Assembly (NCBI GenBank): GCA_030145965.1
Contig: JASKZT010000127.1
Location: 1 to 6,760 of the forward strand
DNA from: Ornithinimicrobium sp.
GTDB taxonomy: Bacteria > Actinomycetota > Actinomycetes > Actinomycetales > Dermatophilaceae
Reading direction: 5' to 3'
DNA: 6,760 nucleotides
Shown here: positions 1 to 5,341 of the stretch, piece by piece
Numbering within the stretch: position 1 is the first letter of the stretch
Layout of the letters: each line of letters begins with the position of its first letter
Position numbers and translations under genes: made by a program
Notes under the pieces: model-generated
Database searches by the model: none
Told to the model about the DNA's origin: nothing
What the model saw: only the letters and a program-made list of their open reading frames with translations

Positions 1-1684
1 CCGGCGAAGCACCCGGCAGCACGAGCTCACGGAGCTGACCGTCGGCGGGCAGGTCCCAGCGGCCGAGGAGGCGGTGCCCCAGGACGTGGGCGGGGGCGGC
101 CCCCGGGGGCCGCGGCTCGACCGGGGCCAGGTCGACCGCGACCCGGCTCGCGTGCGTCACGGCGACCCGGAGGTCGTCCTCGGGATGGTCGGCGATGACC
201 TCGACGACGACCGTGCGCCGCTCCCCGGGTCCCGGCCGGGAGGCCTCCGGCAGCGCGAAGGTCCGGGCCTGCCGGGGCGCAGGGACGACCCAGGTGCCGT
301 CGCGCACGTCCGCCTGCTGCCCGCGCCAGGAGATGTGGTCGTGGGGGTCGCCGATGTCGGCGGGTCCTGCGGACAGCTCCTCGACGGAGTAGCGCGAGAA
401 GAGCTCCACGAAGCCGGCCACCTCGCCGTCGTCGGTCGCCGCCAGCCCGTCCACCCGCACGGACACCGGCCCGGTCATCCCGGCCCAGACCTCGAGCACG
501 CTGTCCGGGCCCACCTCGACGGGCTGGACCCTTCGCCCCGCGAGGCCACCGACCGAGCTCTGCACGGGTGGTGCGTCGATGGCCACGGCGTCCGGCGGCA
601 GGGGCGGAGGGGAGGCCCCTTCACCGCGCCGCGCGAAGGGGGCGGACGGTGCCTCGGACTCGACGTAGAGCGCCAGGGTCGCGGTGCCGTCGGGCGGGAC
701 GTCACCGGTGACCTTCAGCTCACCCGCGCCACCCGGTGGCAGGGGGACGACGCGGGAGACGGCAGGGGAGCCGCCGGTGCCCGCGCACGGCAGCTCGACC
801 CTGCCCTCCGCCAGGGTCAGAGCACCGGACGGCACCTCGAGGTGCCGGTCCTGGGCCGGCGGCATGTCGCACCAGAGCACGCCGAAGGCCGCGTACCCCG
901 CCCAGCCCGGGTCGGGCAGCTGGACGGCCGCGCTGCGACGGCCGGGCCCGAGGCGGACCGTCTCGCGCAGCTCGAGCCCCATGACGCGGGCCGGCGGTGC
1001 GCCCTCGGCGTCCAGCCGCCAGCCGGCGGCCGTCAGGTCGGCGGCTGCGGTGCCCATCCCGTCGGGAGGCGGGCCCGTGGCGTCCTCGGCGGCGGCGTCG
1101 CCGCGGTCGTGCACGGCATACCCCACGACGAGCGCGACCGCGGCCGCGGCGGCAGTCGTCGTGAGGAGGCGGCGTCCGCGGGGGGAGCGGGCGGGAGGGA
1201 TCCGCACGTCGGCGTCGGCGAGGGCGGCCTCCAGGGGCGCACCGGTGAGCGCGTGCTGGTCCGCCAGGCCGGCCAGGGCCAGGTCGAGGCCGGGGACGTC
1301 CGGGACGAGGCCCGGCGCCCGGCGCGGCGGTATGCCGACGGCCCGGCCGACCTGGGCGGGGCCCCACCCCTCGACGCGGACGAGCACGGTGGCGGCGCGG
1401 GCGCGGGGGTGAAGACCGCGCAGCACGTCGGCGGCGTCCCCGCCGCCGACCCGCACACCCTCGGGACGTCGCGGTGCCGACCGCAGGTAGGAGCGCACGA
1501 GCTCGTGCGTCAGGCCGGCCGGGTCGGTGCCGCCCGTCCTCGCCACCGTGGCCAGCGTCTGCGCGGTGAGGCGGGTCGCGGCGACCCCGTCGGCGGTGAG
1601 CATGACGGCGAGCCGGTGCAGGTGCTCCGCGTGCGCGGCGTGCTGCCCGGCGCCCCCCGGCCCCGCCCACGACGTCCTCGTCAT
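1..1684 (-). CDS. Sigma-70-like membrane protein with extracytoplasmic domain, 3'-truncated by window edge
   Basis: Reading the minus strand from ATG at 1684 gives 561 codons with no stop to the left edge, so the C-terminus is missing. Residues about 18-70 resemble a degenerate ECF-sigma region 2 (EHLHRLAVMLTADGVAA, then a helix ending LVRSYLRS). Residues about 88-127 resemble region 4 (LHPRARAATVLVRVEGWGPAQVGRAVGI), but the recognition-helix part is proline-rich (PPRRAPGLV), so normal promoter binding is doubtful. Basic residues (RSPRGRR, 166-172) precede one membrane span at about 173-192, giving an N-in orientation. The remaining 370 or so residues are Pro/Gly/Val-rich and look like extracytoplasmic beta-sandwich. 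They hold the only two cysteines seen, C272 and C300, which could form a disulfide. The gene follows mscS by 66 bp on the same strand. No Shine-Dalgarno is evident; a -10-like hexamer 6 nt upstream supports this ATG as a leaderless start. ATG at 1603 (M28) is an alternative but would remove much of the region-2-like part. The function is unknown. It could be a membrane-tethered regulator or a structural protein that reused a sigma scaffold. Confidence 0.72.
   Translation of the reverse strand, partial: MTRTSWAGPGGAGQHAAHAEHLHRLAVMLTADGVAATRLTAQTLATVARTGGTDPAGLTHELVRSYLRSAPRRPEGVRVGGGDAADVLRGLHPRARAATVLVRVEGWGPAQVGRAVGIPPRRAPGLVPDVPGLDLALAGLADQHALTGAPLEAALADADVRIPPARSPRGRRLLTTTAAAAAVALVVGYAVHDRGDAAAEDATGPPPDGMGTAAADLTAAGWRLDAEGAPPARVMGLELRETVRLGPGRRSAAVQLPDPGWAGYAAFGVLWCDMPPAQDRHLEVPSGALTLAEGRVELPCAGTGGSPAVSRVVPLPPGGAGELKVTGDVPPDGTATLALYVESEAPSAPFARRGEGASPPPLPPDAVAIDAPPVQSSVGGLAGRRVQPVEVGPDSVLEVWAGMTGPVSVRVDGLAATDDGEVAGFVELFSRYSVEELSAGPADIGDPHDHISWRGQQADVRDGTWVVPAPRQARTFALPEASRPGPGERRTVVVEVIADHPEDDLRVAVTHASRVAVDLAPVEPRPPGAAPAHVLGHRLLGRWDLPADGQLRELVLPGASP
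1115..1122 (+). other. GGCATACC motif, copy 1
   Basis: The octamer lies inside the sigma-like gene, in the codons for the end of its membrane span. On the coding strand it reads GGTATGCC and imposes TAT for Y189, the only TAT tyrosine codon I found in the window. It is the exact reverse complement of copy 2. Confidence 0.5.
1329..1336 (-). other. GGCATACC motif, copy 2
   Basis: The octamer lies on the minus (coding) strand inside the sigma-like gene, 206 bp from copy 1 and in opposite orientation. It encodes G117-I118-P119 with ATA for isoleucine, the only ATA codon I found; other isoleucines use ATC. Confidence 0.5.
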
Positions 1685-1690
1685 GAGGTC

Positions 1691-1696
1691 ATCGTG
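1691..1696 (-). promoter_or_regulatory. Candidate -10 hexamer, leaderless start of the sigma-like gene
   Basis: The minus strand reads CACGAT, then six bases, then the ATG at 1684. It has A at position 2, A at 5 and T at 6 of a TATAAT-type element, and there is no ribosome-binding site before the ATG. A start point about 7 nt after the hexamer would coincide with the A of the start codon. The -35 position (TGCCCC at 17-bp spacing) does not match the TTGACA consensus, so this remains an inference. Confidence 0.3.
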
Positions 1697-1750
1697 CCAC
1701 CGCGCGGGGTGCGGGGGCAGGGGGATGCGTCACTGCCCCGGTCGCCCGGC

Positions 1751-2662
1751 TCAGGCCTGGGTGGCACCGCCGCCGAAGGGCACGACGTCCGGGCCCTTGA
1801 CCCCCTCGAGGTCGAAGGCCTGCTTGGCGCGCTCGCGGATCTCGCGGGGGATGGCGTACTGCTCACCGGGGCGGGTCTTGACGAAGACGCGCAGGGTCAT
1901 GGCCCCGGCGCTCACCGACTCCACGCCGGCCACGGTCGGAGTCTCGATGAGCTTGTCGGCCCACGCCGGCTCCGCGGCGATCTCCTCGACGACGCGCTGG
2001 AGGACGGGCAGGACCCGGCGCGGGTCCTCGGCGTAGGAGACCTGCAGGTCGACCGTGGCGACGGCCCAGCCCTGGCTCTTGTTGCCGATGCGGATGATCT
2101 CGCCGTTGCGGATGAACCACACGACCCCGCTGGCGTCGCGCAGCCGGGTCACCCGCAGCGTGACCTCCTCGACCGTGCCGGTCGCCTCGCCGGTGTCGAT
2201 GACGTCGCCGACGCCGTACTGGTCCTCGATGATCATCATGATCCCGGAGAGGAAGTCCTTGACCAGGGACTGGGCGCCGAAGCCCAGGGCGATGCCGCCG
2301 ATGCCGGCCGAGGTGAGCAGCGGCGCGAGCGGCAGCCCCAGCTCGGCCATGACCGTCAGCAGGGCGACCGTGCCGATGACGAAGGTGGCGATGCTGCGCA
2401 GGAGCGACCCCATCGTCAGGGCCCGCTGGCGGCGGCGCTCGCGGCTGGCGCCCGTGGCCCGCTCGAGGACCCGCTCGATGCTGCTGCGCTCGTGCTCGTC
2501 GGCCTTGACCACCGCACGCTCGGTGAGGGTGCGGATGGAGCGGTGGACCACCCAGCGCAGGACCATGGCCCCCAGCAGGATGAGGACGATGCGCAGGGGT
2601 GCGCCGGCCAGCCAGGCCAGGGTGTGGTCCCAGCTGTCGAAGGGCGGGGGCAGCGTCTGCAT
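1751..2662 (-). CDS. mscS: MscS-family small-conductance mechanosensitive ion channel
   Basis: This is a tension-gated membrane channel that releases solutes during osmotic downshock. From ATG at 2662 the product is 303 aa, close to E. coli MscS (286 aa). Residues 21-40 form TM1 (PLRIVLILLGAMVLRWVVHR). A charged linker follows (48-80), then TM2 at about 88-108. The pore-lining TM3 with its amphipathic continuation spans about 112-147 and carries the family signature GIGGIALGFGAQSLVKDF (120-137), then the LSGIMMIIEDQYGVGD stretch that starts the beta domain. The rest is the cytoplasmic vestibule, ending in a short Gly/Ala tail (FGGGATQA). The frame stays open 39 codons further upstream, but those codons are Arg/Pro-rich and overlap the malQ promoter, so ATG 2662 is preferred. 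A GGAGG lies only 1 nt before this ATG, too close for a normal Shine-Dalgarno. The gene is divergent from malQ. The family call is firm; ion preference cannot be read from sequence. Confidence 0.93.
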   Translation of the reverse strand: MQTLPPPFDSWDHTLAWLAGAPLRIVLILLGAMVLRWVVHRSIRTLTERAVVKADEHERSSIERVLERATGASRERRRQRALTMGSLLRSIATFVIGTVALLTVMAELGLPLAPLLTSAGIGGIALGFGAQSLVKDFLSGIMMIIEDQYGVGDVIDTGEATGTVEEVTLRVTRLRDASGVVWFIRNGEIIRIGNKSQGWAVATVDLQVSYAEDPRRVLPVLQRVVEEIAAEPAWADKLIETPTVAGVESVSAGAMTLRVFVKTRPGEQYAIPREIRERAKQAFDLEGVKGPDVVPFGGGATQA

Positions 2663-2668
2663 GCCTCC

Positions 2669-2674
2669 ATTGAA
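2669..2674 (-). promoter_or_regulatory. Candidate -10 hexamer, leaderless start of mscS
   Basis: The minus strand reads TTCAAT, matching TATAAT at four of six positions, then exactly six bases to the mscS ATG at 2662. It is one of the few A/T-rich spots in this intergenic region. The nearby GGAGG has only a 1-nt spacer to the ATG, which disfavours leadered initiation and fits a transcript that begins at the start codon. No convincing -35 element was seen. Confidence 0.35.
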
Positions 2675-2739
2675 CAGGGGCGGTGACGGCCGCGGCCCGG
2701 CGGCTCGGGCGGGGTGGCGCGACCGGCCGCGCGTGGGTG

Positions 2740-2759
2740 GGCGGGCGGGCCCGCGCGCC
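2740..2759. promoter_or_regulatory. 20-bp inverted repeat upstream of malQ, possible operator
   Basis: The two 10-base halves, GGCGGGCGGG and CCCGCGCGCC, are complementary at 9 of 10 positions, with a perfect 10-bp palindrome (GCGGGCCCGC) at 2745-2754. The element covers the expected -35 region of malQ and sits 3 bp before a -10-like hexamer, so a bound protein could block that promoter. In DNA this GC-rich such dyads arise easily by chance, and no known regulator site was recognised. The 148-bp divergent region contains no gene. Confidence 0.25.
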
Positions 2760-2762
2760 TGC

Positions 2763-2768
2763 GACACT
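2763..2768 (+). promoter_or_regulatory. Candidate -10 hexamer for malQ
   Basis: GACACT, with A at position 2 and T at position 6, is the best -10-like match upstream of malQ. It would put the transcript start near 2775 and give a leader of about 36 nt that includes the ribosome-binding site. No TTGACA-like -35 is visible at the proper spacing; that position is occupied by the GC-rich dyad. Confidence 0.25.
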
Positions 2769-2798
2769 AGGGGCTGCACCGCGCCCGCTCCACCCCCG

Positions 2799-2803
2799 AA
2801 AGG
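2799..2803 (+). promoter_or_regulatory. Ribosome-binding site of malQ
   Basis: AAAGG is followed by a 7-nt spacer and the GTG at 2811. This well-placed site decides the malQ start: the frame is open for 252 more codons upstream, but that stretch lies antisense to mscS. Confidence 0.65.
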
Positions 2804-2810
2804 TCGTCCC

Positions 2811-4943
2811 GTGACCGAGCTGACCCCCCGCCTGACCGAGCTGGCCCACGCCTACGGCGTGGCCACCGAGTTCTGGGACTGGCAGGGCCGGCGCACGCAG
2901 GTGTCGCGGGAGACGGTGCTGGCCGTGCTGGACGCCCTGGGCGTCGACGCCACCACGGAGGAGGCGGCGCAGGCCGCGCTGGCCGAGGTCGAGCTGGCGC
3001 CCTGGCGCCGGCTGCTGCCCCCGGTCGTCGTCTCCGTCGAGGGCACCGCGCCCGAGATCCCCGTCCACGTCGTGCGCGGGGGAAGCTTCACCGCCCGCCT
3101 CGTCCTCGAGGACGGCTCGACCCGTCCGCTCGAGGTGGGAGCCGACGACGCCGAGCCGCAGGCGCGGGTGGTCGACGGGGCCGACGTGCTGCGGGTGCCG
3201 CTCGAGGTCGCCGACGACCTGCCGCTGGGCTGGCACACCGTCGAGGTGCGCGCCGGCGACGACGTCGCCAGGATGCCGCTGGTCGTCACCCCCTCCGCCG
3301 TCGCGCTGCCCGAGGCGCTGGCCGCCCCCGGCTCCCAGAGCTGGGGCCTGATGACCCAGCTCTACGCGATGCGCTCGGCCGACTCGTGGGGCATCGGCGA
3401 CCTGGCCGACCTCGGGGACGCGGGCGCGTGGGCCGCCGGCATGGGTGCCGACTTCGTCCTCGTCAACCCGCTGCACGCCGCCGAGCCGGTGCCGCCGGTC
3501 GAGCCCTCGCCCTACCTGCCCACGAGCCGGCGCTTCGTCAGCCCGCTCTACATCCGGGTCGAGGACGTGCCGGAGGTCGGCTACCTGTCGGCGGCCGAGC
3601 GACAGCTCGTCGAGTGGCACGCCGACGACGCCCGCCGCTACCTCGACCTGGACTTCATCGAGCGGGACGCCGTGTGGATGGCCAAGGAGGCCGCCCTGCG
3701 GATGATCTTTCGCCAGCGCCGCTCGCTGCGCCGCGCCCGCGCCTTCAACGCCTTCGTCGAGCGCGAGGGCCAGGGGCTGGTCGACTTCGCCACGTGGTGC
3801 GCCCTGAGCCAGGTGCACGGGACCTGGTGGCGGCGCTGGCCCGCGGAGCTGCAGGACGCCCGCTCGGCGGCCGTCGAGAGCTTCCGGGAGAAGCACGCGG
3901 AGGAGGTCGAGTTCCACCTGTGGCTGCAGTGGATCCTCGACGACCAGCTGGCGCGCGTGCAGCGCGACCTCCTCGACACCGGGATGTCGGTCGGCGTGAT
4001 CTCCGACCTGGCCGTCGGCGTGCACCCCGACGGCGCCGACGCCTGGTCGCTCGGCGACGCGCTGGCCCGTGGGGTGACCGTCGGTGCGCCGGCCGACCAG
4101 TTCAACCAGCTCGGCCAGGACTGGAGCCAGCCGCCGTGGCGGCCGGACCGGCTCGCCGAGCTCGGCTACACCCCCTACCGGGACATGGTGCGCGCCGCGC
4201 TGCGCGACAGCGGCGGGCTGCGCGTCGACCACGTCATCGGGCTCTTCCGGCTGTGGTGGATCCCGCAGGGGACCAAGCCGGTGCAGGGCACCTACGTGCG
4301 CTACGACCACGACGCGATGATCGGCATCCTGCTGCTCGAGGCGCACCGCGCCGGCGCGGTCGTCATCGGCGAGGACCTCGGCACCGTCGAGCCGTGGGTG
4401 CGCGACTACCTGCGCGCGCGCGGCGTCATGGGCACCTCGATCCTGTGGTTCGAGCGCGACTGGGAGGGCGACGGGCGGCTGCTCGACCCCGAGGAGTGGC
4501 GCGAGCTCTGCCTGGCGACCGTGACCACGCACGACCTGCCGCCCACGGCCGGCTACCTGAACGGCGTGCACGTCGAGCTGCGGCACCGGCTCGGCCTGCT
4601 CGACCGGCCGCTGGAGGAGGAGCTGGCGGAGGACGACCGCTCCCGCGAGGAGGTCCTCGCCGACCTGCGCCGCCGAGGGCTGGTGCGCGAGGGCGCCAAC
4701 GTGCCCCAGCAGGTCGAGGCGCTCCACGCCTTCCTCACCCGCACCCCGGCCAAGCTCCTGGGCGTGAGCGTCAGCGACCTCGCCGGTGACCGCCGGGTCA
4801 TCAACCAGCCCGGCACCGACGAGGAGTACCCCAACTGGCGGGTGCCGCTCGCCGGTCCCGACGGCAGCCGCGTGCTGCTCGAGGAGCTCTTCACCTGGCG
4901 CTCCGCGCGCCGGCTGGCGCGGACGGTCAGCCAGGGCGACTGA
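2811..4943 (+). CDS. malQ: 4-alpha-glucanotransferase (amylomaltase, GH77)
   Basis: This cytoplasmic enzyme transfers alpha-1,4-glucan segments between maltodextrins, releasing glucose and building longer chains for phosphorylase, in maltose/glycogen metabolism. The product is 710 aa from GTG 2811, close to E. coli MalQ (694 aa). It is the long form with an N-terminal beta-rich domain (about residues 1-165) preceding the catalytic (beta/alpha)8 barrel, which starts near S175 (SQSWGLMTQLYAMRS). Family motifs run in order: DSWGIGDL (191-198), NPLHA (from 219), and SPYLPTSRRFVSPLYI soon after. The nucleophile is D473 in LRVDHVIGLFRLWW, the acid/base is E521 in VIGEDLG, and the third acid is D575 in TTHDLPPTAGYL. 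Their spacings (48 and 54) agree with Thermus amylomaltase (D293, E340, D395). The C-terminus closes with NQPGTDEEYPNWRVPL, also typical. It is monocistronic here, divergent from mscS and convergent with the pepN side. No other mal or glycogen gene is in view. Confidence 0.97.
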   Translation: MTELTPRLTELAHAYGVATEFWDWQGRRTQVSRETVLAVLDALGVDATTEEAAQAALAEVELAPWRRLLPPVVVSVEGTAPEIPVHVVRGGSFTARLVLEDGSTRPLEVGADDAEPQARVVDGADVLRVPLEVADDLPLGWHTVEVRAGDDVARMPLVVTPSAVALPEALAAPGSQSWGLMTQLYAMRSADSWGIGDLADLGDAGAWAAGMGADFVLVNPLHAAEPVPPVEPSPYLPTSRRFVSPLYIRVEDVPEVGYLSAAERQLVEWHADDARRYLDLDFIERDAVWMAKEAALRMIFRQRRSLRRARAFNAFVEREGQGLVDFATWCALSQVHGTWWRRWPAELQDARSAAVESFREKHAEEVEFHLWLQWILDDQLARVQRDLLDTGMSVGVISDLAVGVHPDGADAWSLGDALARGVTVGAPADQFNQLGQDWSQPPWRPDRLAELGYTPYRDMVRAALRDSGGLRVDHVIGLFRLWWIPQGTKPVQGTYVRYDHDAMIGILLLEAHRAGAVVIGEDLGTVEPWVRDYLRARGVMGTSILWFERDWEGDGRLLDPEEWRELCLATVTTHDLPPTAGYLNGVHVELRHRLGLLDRPLEEELAEDDRSREEVLADLRRRGLVREGANVPQQVEALHAFLTRTPAKLLGVSVSDLAGDRRVINQPGTDEEYPNWRVPLAGPDGSRVLLEELFTWRSARRLARTVSQGD

Positions 4944-4976
4944 CACCGGACACGTGGGGGCGTGGTTCCTGACCAG

Positions 4977-4999
4977 CCCGGCGCCACAGGGGCGCTGGG
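4977..4999. terminator. Hairpin between convergent malQ and pepN/GNAT ends
   Basis: CCCGGCGCC, a five-base loop ACAGG, and GGCGCTGGG form a 9-bp stem with a single G-U pair. It begins 33 bp after the malQ stop and lies within the 99-bp gap between convergent genes, so it could stop transcripts from either side. No T-run follows on either strand, as is common for GC-rich actinobacterial terminators. A weaker stem (GGACC at 5022-5026 with GGTCC at 5036-5040) sits just beyond the GNAT stop and may help for minus-strand transcripts. Confidence 0.45.
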
Positions 5000-5042
5000 G
5001 CCTGCACCTGGCCGGGCGGTGGGACCCCGGCGGGCGGTCCGT

Positions 5043-5309
5043 TCAGCGCAGGTCGATGCGCATGACGGCGCGGCGCGGGGTCGGGGTGGCGACGAGCTGC
5101 ATACCCGCCGCCTCGAACGTCGCGACGGTCCCGACGTGCAGCTCCTCGGCGATGGCCGCGGTGGTCACCGTCGGGTAGGCCTCGAGCGCGCGGGCTCCTC
5201 GCTGGCGAGCGTGCTCGACCGCGGGCCGGGCGAGGGCGCGGCTGATGCCCCGCCGGCGCCGTCCGGCTCGCACCAGGAGGCAGGTCACCGCCCACACCGA
5301 GTCGTCGGA
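5043..5309 (-). pseudogene. C-terminal fragment of a GNAT-family N-acetyltransferase
   Basis: The minus frame ending at the TGA of 5043-5045 reads SDDSVWAVTCLLVR, then AGRRRRGISRALARPAVEHA, and ends with ELHVGTVATFEAAGM and TPTPRRAVMRIDLR. These are beta4, the acetyl-CoA pyrophosphate-binding loop (RRRRGIS) with its following helix, and the C-terminal strands of a GNAT fold. The first roughly 90-100 residues expected of this family (strands 1-3) are absent. Recognisable similarity starts about 5309, only 32 bp from the pepN stop, and upstream sequence belongs to intact pepN in another frame. No ATG exists; the first plausible in-frame start is GTG at 5297, giving 84 aa with no ribosome-binding site. 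A deletion that removed the gene's 5' half is the simplest explanation. Its codon pattern still looks coding and no stop interrupts it, so the event may be recent. A short functional protein is possible but unlikely, because half of the fold is missing. Confidence 0.7.
5099..5105 (+). other. GCATACC motif, copy 3 (7 of 8 bases)
   Basis: The 7-mer GCATACC, preceded by T instead of G, lies inside the GNAT fragment. The coding strand reads GGTATGC across Gly-Met codons. It holds the only remaining TAT/ATA trinucleotide I found in the window. Confidence 0.45.
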
Positions 5310-5341
5310 GCGGTTCCGGTGGGGGAGGGGTGGCCGGTGGG

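Noticed and set aside
720..1670. A 316-codon minus-strand frame
   Set aside because: It lies in a different frame from the sigma-like gene. The translation is Arg/Ala/Gly repeats with no membrane or domain signal, whereas the frame from 1684 gives coherent domains through the left edge.
1681..1692. Micro-ORF ATG ACC TCA TGA overlapping the sigma-like start
   Set aside because: It codes for three residues only. If the gene is leaderless this ATG is not transcribed, so there is no support for an attenuating leader peptide.
74..2686. An 870-codon open frame on the plus strand
   Set aside because: It runs antisense across the sigma-like gene and most of mscS, both with recognisable protein features. 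Its translation is Arg/Gly/Asp-rich low complexity with no domain; long spurious frames are expected at this GC content.
2663..2779. 39-codon N-terminal extension of mscS
   Set aside because: It is Arg/Pro-rich, overlaps the malQ promoter, and is not MscS-like. The product from ATG 2662 already has a complete three-span channel.
2055..2810. Upstream 252-codon extension of malQ
   Set aside because: It is antisense to mscS and unlike MalQ N-termini. GTG 2811 has a good ribosome-binding site and gives the family's normal length.
1863..4946. A 1027-codon open frame on the minus strand
   Set aside because: It is antisense to all of malQ and overlaps mscS in another frame. Its translation has no recognisable motif and is a composition artefact.
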